From positions 1 to 61,716 of the forward strand of contig NKIM01000031.1 of assembly GCA_002255955.1 (NCBI GenBank): a stretch of DNA of 61,716 nucleotides. Reading direction: 5' to 3'. Within the stretch, counting starts at the first letter, position 1, and each line of letters begins with the position of its first letter. This document shows, in pieces, positions 30,290 through 38,800 of this stretch. This DNA comes from Burkholderiales bacterium PBB2. Lineage in GTDB: Bacteria; Pseudomonadota; Gammaproteobacteria; Burkholderiales; Burkholderiaceae_C. The position numbers were made by a program, and so were the translations under genes. The notes under the pieces are model-generated. The model searched no databases, had not been told where the DNA came from, and saw only the letters and a program-made list of their open reading frames with translations.

Positions 30290-32100
30290 TGGCTTTGCGC
30301 GCCACCCTGGACTTTCTGCTGCGCGACTGGCTGCAGGTCCAGTCGCTGAGCGAGCGGCCGCGCTTTGCCGAGCATTCGCTGGAGGGCTATGCCGCCGTGC
30401 TGGACAGCTGCGAGCGCATCGCCGCCGAGCAGTTCGCGCCGGCCAACCGCGCCTGCGATGCCGAGGAGCCGCGCTTCGACGGCGAGCGCGTGATCCTGCC
30501 GGCTTCCACCAAGCAGGCGCTGGATGCCTACATCGCCTCTGGCATGCTGGCCGCCTCGCAGGACGAGGCCCAGGGCGGCCTGCAGCTGCCCTGCGTGATC
30601 GAGACCGCCGCCAATTCTTTTTTCCAAAAGGCCAGTGTGGGCATCAGCGGCTATGCCTTGCTGACCGTGGGCAATGCCAATCTGCTGCTGGTCCATGGCA
30701 GCGAGCGCCAGCGCGCCGTGTTCGCCCAGCCGCAGCTTCAGGGCCGCTGGTTCGGCACCATGTGCTTGAGCGAGCCGCAGGCGGGCTCTTCTCTGTCTGA
30801 CATCCAGACCCGGGCCGTGCCCGATGGCGAGGGCTTTGAGCTGGACCCTCTGGGCCCGCGCTACCGCCTGCGCGGCCACAAGATGTGGATCTCGGCCGGC
30901 GAGCATGAGCTGAGCGAGAACATTGTCCACCTGGTGCTGGCCAAGATCCCCGATGCGCAAGGCCGTCTGGTGCCGGGCGCGCGCGGCATCTCGCTCTTCA
31001 TCGTGCCCAAGCATGGCGTCGATGCCGAAGGCCGCCTGAACGGCCAGCGCAACGAGGTGGCCCTGGCCGGCCTCAACCACAAGCTGGGTTTCCGTGGCAC
31101 CAGCAACTGCCTGCTGAACTTTGGCGAGGGTGGGGCGGGGGCCATCGGCTATCTGGTCGGCCAGCCCGGCGAGGGCCTGCGCTGCATGTTCCACATGATG
31201 AACGAGGCGCGCATCGGCGTGGGCCTGGCCGCCACCATGCTGGGCTATGCCGGTTTTGAAGCCAGCCTGGCCTATGCCCGCCAGCGGCCGCAGGGTCGCA
31301 GCCTGGGAATGGGCGTCAAGGACGCGGCCCAGCCGCAGCAGCTGATCATCGAGCATGCCGACGTCAAGCGCATGCTGCTGGCGCAGAAGAGCTATGTCGA
31401 GGGCGCGCTGGCGCTGGAGCTGTTCTGCGCGCGCCTGGTTGATGAGCAAAAGACCGGTGTGCCGGAAGCGGCGGCCGAGGCGGCGCAGCTGCTCGAGGTC
31501 TTGATCCCCATCGCCAAGAGCTGGCCCAGCGAATGGTGCCTGGAGGCCAACAGCCTGGCCATCCAGGTGCTGGGCGGCGCCGGCTACACGTGCGATTTTC
31601 CAGTCGAGCAGTACTGGCGTGACAACCGCCTGAACATGATCCACGAGGGCACGCACGGCATCCACGGCCTGGACCTTCTGGGCCGCAAGGTGGTGCTGAA
31701 TGGCGGCCAGGCCTTGCGCGTGCTGGCCGCTCGCATCAACCGCACGGTCGAGGCGGCCCTGCAGCGGCCGGCCCTGGCGGCCCAGGCCAATCAGCTGGCC
31801 GCCGCACTGGCTCAGCTGGGCCGGGCCAGCAAGGCCGCCTGGGCCACGGGCGAGCCCGAGGTCGCTCTGGCCAATGCCACACCGTATCTGCAGGCTTTTG
31901 GCCACGGGGTGCTGGCCTGGTTGTGGCTGGATGTCACACTGGCGCTGGACGATGCAGCGGTGAGCTCGGACTTCGCGCAAGGCAAGCGCGCCGCCGCCGC
32001 GTATTTCTATCGTTATGAGCTGCCCAAGATCGGCGCCTGGCTGGCCGTGGTTGAGAGCCGCGAGCCGCTGTGCCGCGAGATGCAGGATGGGTGGTTCTGA
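30289..32100 (+). CDS. acyl-CoA dehydrogenase
   Basis: This 604-residue flavoprotein introduces the trans-2,3 double bond in acyl-CoA. Family features are MCLSEPQAGSSLSDI, FRGTSNCLLNFG, and the C-terminal core segment GGAGYTCDFPVEQYWRDNRL followed by MIHEGTHGIHGLDL with a candidate base Glu. The size matches the roughly 600-residue class with an extra C-terminal helical domain, usually paired with fadIJ-like genes. The start overlaps the thiolase stop (TGATG). Chain-length preference is unknown. Confidence 0.93.
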
Positions 32101-32120
32101 GCCGGGGAGGGCTCGCCCAG

Positions 32121-32354
32121 ATGGAGGAGCAAGAAGACCATTCGGAGCGCCCGCCGCCGCGCTGGCTGGGCCATGTCGAGGCGCTGATCTGGGTCTTGAT
32201 CTACGGCGGCCTGCTGGCCGTCATCCTGGGGGTGTTCTTGATGAAGCAGGGCCTGAGCGATGCCGAGCTGCTGGGCTGGATCCTGGCGATCAAAGGCGGC
32301 GTGGCGGTCGTGATCGGCGCGCTGATGATCTGGATCCGCTCGCGCTGGAAATAG
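32121..32354 (+). CDS. small two-TM membrane protein
   Basis: This 77-residue protein begins MEEQEDHSERPPPRWLGHVE and has two hydrophobic helices (ALIWVLIYGGLLAVILGVFL, then ILAIKGGVAVVIGALMIW) and a basic end (RSRWK). GGGAGG about ten bases upstream supports the ATG at 32121. It sits inside the fad cluster between acyl-CoA dehydrogenase and thioesterase, with 20 and 55 bases on either side. No family recognised; a membrane anchor or accessory role in fatty-acid uptake is only a guess from position. Confidence 0.7.
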   Translation: MEEQEDHSERPPPRWLGHVEALIWVLIYGGLLAVILGVFLMKQGLSDAELLGWILAIKGGVAVVIGALMIWIRSRWK

Positions 32355-32409
32355 CGGAGCGCCGCGCATTTGCGATGATGGCGGCACTGCCATTTTCGAA
32401 ATCGCGCCG

Positions 32410-32868
32410 ATGAGCTCTTCGCCTCTTCATTTCCCCGTCCACATCCCCTTTGTCGAACAGCTGGGCCTGGAGCTGCACAGCATGGGCGACGGCCAGGCCG
32501 AGCTGCGGGTGGATCTTTCCGAAGGTCATCTGAACAGCTGGGAGGTGGCCCATGGCGGCGTGCTCATGACCATGCTGGATGTGGCCATGGCCCATGCGGC
32601 GCGCAGCATCCATATGAAGGCCGAGGGCATGGGCCCGGGCGTGGTGACGGTGGAGATGAAAACCTCCTTCATGCGCCCCGGCGAGGGCGAGTTGCGCGCC
32701 CTGGGCAAGCTGCTGCACCGCTCCACCACCATGGCGTTTTGCGAGGGCTCCATCCTCGGCGAGGACGGCCAGCTGGTGGCCCACGCCACCGCCACCTTCA
32801 AATACCTGCGTGCCTTGCCGACCCGCGGCCGCGCGCTCAAACCCTTGCAACGACGCGAGGCCGACTGA
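32410..32868 (+). CDS. PaaI-family hotdog thioesterase
   Basis: This 152-residue hotdog protein has the PaaI/YbgC-like catalytic motif VAHGGVLMTMLDVAMAHAA (HGG at 48-50, Asp57) and the later segment VEMKTSFMRPGEGELRALGK. It would hydrolyse acyl- or aryl-CoA thioesters. Its place at the end of the beta-oxidation cluster suggests release of CoA from dead-end intermediates. The stop is convergent, eight bases from the next minus-strand gene. Confidence 0.88.
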   Translation: MSSSPLHFPVHIPFVEQLGLELHSMGDGQAELRVDLSEGHLNSWEVAHGGVLMTMLDVAMAHAARSIHMKAEGMGPGVVTVEMKTSFMRPGEGELRALGKLLHRSTTMAFCEGSILGEDGQLVAHATATFKYLRALPTRGRALKPLQRREAD

Positions 32869-32875
32869 GCCGGGC

Positions 32876-33871
32876 TCAAGGCGGCAGCCACAGGCGCGAG
32901 TCCTCCGGCGGCAGCCCGGGCGGCAAGGGCGCGTCGATTTCCAGAACGGTGCGCGAGCCCAGCTGTGCGCGCCGGGCGATGGCCTGGAAATGCTGGCGGA
33001 ACAGGGCGGCGAAACTGCCATCGGCCTGAGCCAGGGCCAGGCCGCGCTCCATGCGCTGGCGCAAGGCCTCGCGGTCTTTGCGGAACAGGTAGTAGACCGG
33101 GAAACGGTAGTGCAGGGCCAGATGGGGTTCGACCATCAGCTGGTCCAGCTGCGGGTTGGCCTCCAGCTCGGCCCAGGCCTCGTGCAGGCCGCGGTGGAAA
33201 TACTGGAAGCGCCCGCTCTGCAACATCGCCAGCAAGGACTGACCCTGGGCCACGCCGACCACCGGCAGCTGGTTGCGCTCGAACAGGGCGAAATCGGCCC
33301 ACTGACGGCCAAAGCCACCGGTCAGCTGTCGCAGGCCGGCCAGGTCGTGCACGGCGGCGAAACGGGCCTGGTCTTTCTTGTGGATCAGCAGCAGGCGGTA
33401 GCCCAGCATGCCCTGATGCAGGTCAAAAGGGATGGCGCTGAACTCGCGCAGCAGCTCGGCCTGCGGTGGCAGGTAGACCAGATCGACCAGGCCCTGTCGC
33501 AGCAGGCCCAGGCAGCGCTCCTGGGTCGGGTCCGGGCCTGGGGCGTAGGGGCGCAGCTCGGTGCGCTCGCCGGGCGCGGCGGTGCGCGCCAGCAGCAGGC
33601 GTGTCAGGGCCATGCGGTAGGCGTAGCGCTGCGGGTCGGACTGGCAGAGGGTCAGGACTTGCGGCTCGGTGCCGCTTCGGGCGCCTGCCTCCGCCGCGCC
33701 CAGTGCATGGCCGGGGCCGGCCTGCGCGCAGCCGAGCGCGAGGGCCAGCAGCAAGGCCCTCGTTCCGCTGATCAGCCAGGCCAGGCCGGCTGACCGGCCC
33801 GCCCCGCGTCGCCCACCAGGGGCTGGGCTGAATCTCACGTGTGGGGTGCTTTTCTTCTTCGCAAGGGCCAC
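32876..33871 (-). CDS. periplasmic solute-binding-like protein (PBP2 fold)
   Basis: This 331-residue protein has an N-terminal hydrophobic stretch (GLAWLISGTRALLLALALGC then AQA) acting as a signal. The following domain resembles periplasmic binding protein type 2 (transporter substrate-binding domain): VLTLCQSDPQRYAYRMALTR, GLVDLVYLPP, FPVYYLFRKDREALRQRMER. No permease or ATPase genes adjoin it, so it is an orphan and may serve as a sensor domain partner rather than a transporter. The start is uncertain because the N-terminus is unusually basic. Confidence 0.65.
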   Translation of the reverse strand: MALAKKKSTPHVRFSPAPGGRRGAGRSAGLAWLISGTRALLLALALGCAQAGPGHALGAAEAGARSGTEPQVLTLCQSDPQRYAYRMALTRLLLARTAAPGERTELRPYAPGPDPTQERCLGLLRQGLVDLVYLPPQAELLREFSAIPFDLHQGMLGYRLLLIHKKDQARFAAVHDLAGLRQLTGGFGRQWADFALFERNQLPVVGVAQGQSLLAMLQSGRFQYFHRGLHEAWAELEANPQLDQLMVEPHLALHYRFPVYYLFRKDREALRQRMERGLALAQADGSFAALFRQHFQAIARRAQLGSRTVLEIDAPLPPGLPPEDSRLWLPP

Positions 33872-33894
33872 GCGCGCTGCGTGGCCGCAGGCCT

Positions 33895-35448
33895 TCAGCG
33901 CAGCTTGAACACCGCGACCGCTTGCACCAGCTGGGCGGCCTGCAGGCGCAGGCTCTCGGCCGCAGCGGCCGATTCCTCCACCAGGGCAGCGTTCTGTTGG
34001 GTCACCTTGTCCATCTGCGTGACGGCCTCGCCGACCTGGGCGATGCCTGAGCTCTGCTCGCTGCTGGCGGCGCTGATCTCGCCAACGATGTCGCTGACGC
34101 GCTTGATGGCGCCGACGATTTCGGTCATGGTGGTGCCGGCGCGGTCCACCAGCACCGTGCCTTGCTCGACGCGCTCGACGCTGGCGCTGATCAGGGTCTT
34201 GATTTCCTTGGCCGCATCGGCGCTGCGCTGGGCGAGGTTCCGCACCTCGCTGGCCACCACGGCGAAGCCACGACCTTGCTCGCCGGCACGCGCGGCTTCC
34301 ACAGCGGCGTTCAGGGCCAGGATGTTGGTCTGGAAGGCGATGCCGTCAATGACGCTGATGATGTCGGCGATCTTCTTGGAGCTGTCGTTGATGCCGCGCA
34401 TGGTCTCCACCACCTCGCCCACCACATCACCACCTCGGGTGGCGATCTGCGAGGCGCCGAGTGCCAGCTGATTGGCCTGCTTGGCGTTGTCTGCGTTGTT
34501 GCGCACGGTCGAGCCCAGCTCGTCCATGGTGGCGGCGGTTTCTTCCAGGGCACTGGCCTGTTCCTCGGTGCGTTGGCTCAGGTCGGCATTGCCTTGGGCG
34601 ATCTCGCCGGCGCCAGTGGCCACGCTTTCCGAGTTGTCGCGCACATGGGTGACGATCTCCTGCAGGCGGCGGCGCATGGCCTCCAGGGCCTGCACCAGCA
34701 GGGCGGTTTCGTCGCGGCCTTCGGCCTGCAGCACCACGGTCATGTCGCCCTCGCTCATGCGTTGGGCGCCTTCCATGGCGCGGGCCAGTGGAGCGGTGAC
34801 ATGGCGGCTGATGCCCAGCCCCAAGCCCACGCCGGCCAGCACGCCCAGCACGATCAGCACCACGGTGGTGTTGCGGCTGCTTTGGTAGAGCGAGTCGTTG
34901 TCGTCGGACAAGGCCTTGGCTTCTTCTTCCTTGAGTCGGGTCAGGGCCGTCAAGGATTGATCGACCAGCGTGCCCTGCGGCGTCAGATCAGACTTGACGA
35001 ATTTGATCGCCTCGTTGGAGCCCGCCAGCTCGGTCACGCCGATGCGCTTGATCATCTCCTGCGCGACCTGCTGGTCTTTCTCCCACTGGCTGCGCAGGCT
35101 GGCCAGACCGGCCTTGCCTTTTTCGCTGGTGTAGAGCTTGCCAGCCTGTTCCAGCAGTTCGTTGGTCTGCTTGCGCGAATCGTTCATCAAGCCGATGGCG
35201 CGCTCGCGCTCGGCGGCGTCGGTGGCCAGGATGGCGTCGCGCACAGCCACCACGGCCTGCAGGCGGCGCACATTGGCCTCCTTGGTCAGCGACAGGCCGA
35301 GCAGCTCGCGCTCGTAGAGCGCGGTGTCGGCGTCGTTGATGCGTTTCATATTGCCGATGGCCACCGTGCCGATCACGGCACCGATCAGGGCAACCGCCGT
35401 GAAGGCGCTCACCAGCTTGGTGGAAATCTTGTAGTCAGACAGCTGCAT
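33895..35448 (-). CDS. methyl-accepting chemotaxis protein
   Basis: This 517-residue chemoreceptor has transmembrane segment 1 at about residues 10-32 and a four-helix-bundle (4HB_MCP/TarH-like) periplasmic domain to about 188. Transmembrane 2 spans about 191-213, followed by a HAMP segment and the signalling domain with the hairpin tip [20 protein letters not shown] and upstream [24 protein letters not shown] core (here [20 protein letters not shown]). No C-terminal CheR-tethering pentapeptide is present. I chose the ATG at 35448 ([16 protein letters not shown]) because GGAGAA lies upstream; the frame continues 40 codons further. The ligand is unknown. Confidence 0.94.
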   Translation of the reverse strand: MQLSDYKISTKLVSAFTAVALIGAVIGTVAIGNMKRINDADTALYERELLGLSLTKEANVRRLQAVVAVRDAILATDAAERERAIGLMNDSRKQTNELLEQAGKLYTSEKGKAGLASLRSQWEKDQQVAQEMIKRIGVTELAGSNEAIKFVKSDLTPQGTLVDQSLTALTRLKEEEAKALSDDNDSLYQSSRNTTVVLIVLGVLAGVGLGLGISRHVTAPLARAMEGAQRMSEGDMTVVLQAEGRDETALLVQALEAMRRRLQEIVTHVRDNSESVATGAGEIAQGNADLSQRTEEQASALEETAATMDELGSTVRNNADNAKQANQLALGASQIATRGGDVVGEVVETMRGINDSSKKIADIISVIDGIAFQTNILALNAAVEAARAGEQGRGFAVVASEVRNLAQRSADAAKEIKTLISASVERVEQGTVLVDRAGTTMTEIVGAIKRVSDIVGEISAASSEQSSGIAQVGEAVTQMDKVTQQNAALVEESAAAAESLRLQAAQLVQAVAVFKLR

Positions 35449-35750
35449 GATGAGTGGTTCTCCGTGGCCGTGCACCGCCGCGAGCGGGCCGGCCTGTGTT
35501 TCGCGAGTTGACGGGATCTGGGCTCTAGCGGGCCTCTTGAAGTCCACCCTGTATCTGGCAGCGCTCATCTCCGCAGGCGGGGACGCGGACGCCTCGTTCG
35601 TTTATCGGCCCGGGCGGGCCGGGCTTGAGCGGCTTTTGGGCGACCGCACAGCGGCCTGGCGCGGCTCGTGGTCGAATGTGGGGCTTGAACCTGAGCGATG
35701 CGCCGATGGAGACGCTGACAGGTTCTCAGACAGACACGGAGTGATTGACC
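35449..35750. other. intergenic region between the MCP gene and curA-like gene
   Basis: About 300 noncoding bases lie between divergent genes and must hold both promoters. I saw no convincing sigma-28 or sigma-54 elements, hairpin or repeat. Short open frames here have no recognisable content. Confidence 0.4.
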
Positions 35751-36776
35751 ATGATTCGCAACCGCCAAATTCTTCTGGCTTCCCGCCCCCAGGGCGAGGC
35801 CGGCCTGGACAACTTCAGCCTCGTCGAGCAGGACCTGCCCGGCCCCGAAGAACTGGCCGAAGGCCAGGTGCTGGTGCGCAACCATTTCCTGAGCCTGGAC
35901 CCGTACATGCGCGGCCGCATGAACGACAGCAAGAGCTATGCAGCCCCTCAGCCCCTGGGCGCGGTGATGCTGGGCGGTACGGCCGGCGAGGTGATCGCTT
36001 CGCGCAACCCGGCCTTCCAGGCCGGGGATTCGGTGGTGGGCATGGGCGGCTGGCAGGAGCACGTTGTCGTGGACGCCAGCCAGCGCGGCGTGCTCAACAA
36101 GGTGGACACCCGCCACATCCCGCTTTCGGCCTACCTCGGTGCCGTGGGCATGCCGGGCGTGACCGCCTGGTACGGCCTGACCCAGATCATTCGCCCCAAG
36201 GCCGGTGAGACCGTGGTGGTCAGCGCCGCCAGCGGCGCCGTGGGCTCGGTGGTGGGCCAGCTGGCCAAGGCGCGTGGCGCGCGGGCTGTGGGCCTGGCCG
36301 GCGGGGCGGAGAAATGCCGCTATGTGGTCGAGGAACTGGGCTTTGATGCCTGCATCGATTACCGCCAGCACCCCGACCTGGCCTCGCTCTCGCAAGCGCT
36401 CAAGGCCGCTTGCCCGGACGGCATCGACGGCCATTTCGAGAACGTCGGCGGCCTCATCCTCGACGCCGTGCTGCTGCGCGCCAATGCCTTCAGCCGGGTC
36501 GCCATGTGCGGCATGATTTCCGGCTACAACGGCGAGCCCATCCCGCTGCAGTACCCGCAGCTCATCCTGACCAACCGCATGAAGGTCGAGGGTTTCATCG
36601 TCAGCGAGCACATGGAGCTCTGGCCCGAGGCGCTCAAGGAACTGGGCGGCCTGGTCGCCAGCGGCCGGCTCAAGTTCCGCGAGTCGGTGGCGCAAGGCCT
36701 GGAGGCGGCGCCCGAGGCCTTCCTCGGCTTGCTCAAGGGCCGCAACTTCGGCAAGCAGCTGGTGAAGCTGGTCTGA
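35751..36776 (+). CDS. NADP-dependent zinc-free oxidoreductase (CurA/PTGR-like)
   Basis: This 341-residue medium-chain reductase/dehydrogenase has the YncB/CurA family features: NHFLSLDPYMRGRM, GVTAWYGLTQI, and the nucleotide-binding glycine run VVSAASGAVGSVVGQLAK. No zinc ligands are seen. Relatives reduce alpha,beta-unsaturated ketones or curcumin using NADPH. GGAG nine bases upstream supports the ATG at 35751; an in-frame TTG lies six bases earlier. Its stop overlaps the GNAT start (TGATG). Confidence 0.92.
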   Translation: MIRNRQILLASRPQGEAGLDNFSLVEQDLPGPEELAEGQVLVRNHFLSLDPYMRGRMNDSKSYAAPQPLGAVMLGGTAGEVIASRNPAFQAGDSVVGMGGWQEHVVVDASQRGVLNKVDTRHIPLSAYLGAVGMPGVTAWYGLTQIIRPKAGETVVVSAASGAVGSVVGQLAKARGARAVGLAGGAEKCRYVVEELGFDACIDYRQHPDLASLSQALKAACPDGIDGHFENVGGLILDAVLLRANAFSRVAMCGMISGYNGEPIPLQYPQLILTNRMKVEGFIVSEHMELWPEALKELGGLVASGRLKFRESVAQGLEAAPEAFLGLLKGRNFGKQLVKLV

Positions 36777-37279
36777 TGGCAGGCCCCATCGATGTGCGCT
36801 TGCGCTGGCGCTGCCTGCCCTTCGAAGGCTTGAACGTCCACGAGCTCTACGCCGCGCTGGCCCTGCGCGCCCAGGTCTTTGTGCTGGAGCAGGACTGCGT
36901 CTACCTGGATCTGGACGGCCATGACCCGGCCGTCTTGCACCTGCTGGGCCAGGCGGCCGACAGCGATGCGGTGCTGGCCTATGCCCGCCTGGTGCCGCCC
37001 GGCACCAAGGGCCCGAGCCAGACCCAGCCCATGATCGGCCGGGTGGTCACGGCGCCGGCGGCGCGTGGCCAAGGGGCAGGCCGGGCTTTGATGCTGCAAG
37101 CCTTGCGGGCTTGCGCCGAGCACTGGCCAGGCCAGGCGGTGGAGATCCAGGCGCAGAGCTATTTGCGCGCCTTCTATGCCAGCCTGGGCTTTGTCGCCAC
37201 CTCGGCGCCTTACCTGGATGACGACATCGAACACATCGATATGCGGCGCGAATTCAAGGCCGATTTCACGGTGGATTGA
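36776..37279 (+). CDS. GNAT-family N-acetyltransferase (ElaA-like)
   Basis: This 167-residue protein has the GNAT fold. The acetyl-CoA-binding motif A is IGRVVTAPAARGQGAGRALM (R/Q-x-x-G-x-G/A). The early segment ALALRAQVFVLEQDCVYLDL and the final SYLRAFYASLGFVATSAPYL match the ElaA group. The substrate is unknown. Its ATG overlaps the CurA-like stop in TGATG, so the two are co-translated. Confidence 0.9.
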   Translation: MAGPIDVRLRWRCLPFEGLNVHELYAALALRAQVFVLEQDCVYLDLDGHDPAVLHLLGQAADSDAVLAYARLVPPGTKGPSQTQPMIGRVVTAPAARGQGAGRALMLQALRACAEHWPGQAVEIQAQSYLRAFYASLGFVATSAPYLDDDIEHIDMRREFKADFTVD

Positions 37280-37359
37280 GGGAAAACCCGAAGTTTGTGC
37301 CGCGCAATCTGGCACACTCCCGCCCCAGCTCCGAATTTGCCCCGTTCAACCATTCATTC

Positions 37360-38658
37360 ATGTCAGCCGTCCCTCTCGCCATCGATTCCCGCCACGCCGT
37401 CGTCATCGGTGGCGGCCCTGCCGGGCTCATGGCCGCCGAGCGTCTGCGTGCCGCGGGCATGGAGGTCGATGTCTACGACGCCATGGCCTCGGTGGGGCGC
37501 AAGTTCCTGCTGGCCGGCAAGGGCGGGCTCAACCTGACCCATTCCGAGGACAGCCTCAGTTTCCGCAGCCGTTTTGCCGAGCGTTGTGAAGAGGTCGGTG
37601 CCTGGCTGGCCCATTTCGACGGCCCGGCCCTGCGTGATTGGGCGGCCGAGCTGGGCGTGGACACCTTTGTCGGCAGCTCCGGCCGGGTCTTCCCGGTCGA
37701 TATGAAATCGGCGCCTCTGCTGCGCGCCTGGCTGGCCCGGTTGCGCAACAGCGGTGTGCGCTTCCACATGCGTCACCGCTGGCTGGGCTGGGACGAAGAG
37801 GGCTGCTTGCGCTTCGCCCATGGCGATGCGCAGCTGACCCTGCCGCACACCGGCGCCGTGGTGCTGGCCCTGGGCGGCGCTTCCTGGCCTCAACTCGGCT
37901 CCAACGCGGGCTGGGTGCCGCTGCTGACGGCCCATGGCGTGGACATCGCCGGCCTGCGGGCGGCCAACTGCGGCTTCAATCTCGGCTTGGCTCGCGAAGG
38001 CCGGCCGCAGCCGGGCTGGTCGCCGCTGTTTGCCGATCGTTTTGCAGGCCAGCCGGTCAAGCCGGTGGCCCTGCATTTCCAGGGTCGCAGCGGCCGCCGC
38101 TTCGACCGCCAGGGCGAGTTCGTCATCACCTCCAGCGGGGTGGAGGGCTCCTTGATCTATGCCGCGTCCAGCCTGCTGCGCGAAGAGATCGCCGAGTTCG
38201 GCGAGGCACTGATGCACCTGGACCTGCTGCCCGATCGCAGCGACAGCTTTGTGATGGATGAAGTGGCCCGCCCGCGTGGCTCGCGTTCCATGTCCACCCA
38301 CCTCAAGAGCCGCCTGGGCCTGGAAGGGCTCAAGGCCGGTTTGTTGTTCGAAGTGCTGAGCAAGGACGAGTACGCCGACCTGCCCACCCTGGCCCGCACC
38401 ATCAAGCGCCTGCCGCTGCGCCTGGCTTCGCCACGGCCGGTGGCCGAGGCCATCAGCACGGCCGGCGGCGTGCGCCTGGAAGAGCTGGATGAGCAGCTGA
38501 TGATCAAGCGCTTGCCGGGCCTGTTCTGCGCCGGCGAGATGCTGGACTGGGAAGCGCCCACCGGCGGCTATCTGCTCACCGCCAGCATGGCCAGCGGCTG
38601 GGTGGCCGGCGAGGGCGCGGCGCGCCATCTGCAGCGCGGCGCCGGCATGGCGGTCTGA
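37360..38658 (+). CDS. HI0933-family NAD(P)/FAD-dependent flavoprotein
   Basis: This 432-residue flavoprotein of the HI0933/YhiN family begins with the dinucleotide fold VIGGGPAGLMAAERLRAAGM. It carries the family stretch GRKFLLAGKGGLNLTHSE and ends with LFCAGEMLDWEAPTGGYLLT. These proteins are annotated as aminoacetone oxidase-like or TIGR03862; the physiological reaction is not settled. The start at 37360 places the Rossmann motif close to the N-terminus, as usual. Confidence 0.88.
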   Translation: MSAVPLAIDSRHAVVIGGGPAGLMAAERLRAAGMEVDVYDAMASVGRKFLLAGKGGLNLTHSEDSLSFRSRFAERCEEVGAWLAHFDGPALRDWAAELGVDTFVGSSGRVFPVDMKSAPLLRAWLARLRNSGVRFHMRHRWLGWDEEGCLRFAHGDAQLTLPHTGAVVLALGGASWPQLGSNAGWVPLLTAHGVDIAGLRAANCGFNLGLAREGRPQPGWSPLFADRFAGQPVKPVALHFQGRSGRRFDRQGEFVITSSGVEGSLIYAASSLLREEIAEFGEALMHLDLLPDRSDSFVMDEVARPRGSRSMSTHLKSRLGLEGLKAGLLFEVLSKDEYADLPTLARTIKRLPLRLASPRPVAEAISTAGGVRLEELDEQLMIKRLPGLFCAGEMLDWEAPTGGYLLTASMASGWVAGEGAARHLQRGAGMAV

Positions 38659-38800
38659 AACCTGGGCCGTTTGCGCACAGCGCTGGGCTGAACGGCTCAT
38701 GGCGCGTGTGAACGCCTGACATCGCTGCTTTTCAGAATCGGTGGTTTTCACCTCCGGCTGCGCACACTTGTTGAGCTGTGCGGCCGGCCTGGAGACCGCC

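Noticed and set aside
32876-33871. ABC amino-acid transporter locus
   Set aside because: Only the binding-protein-like gene is present; no permease or ATPase genes adjoin it.
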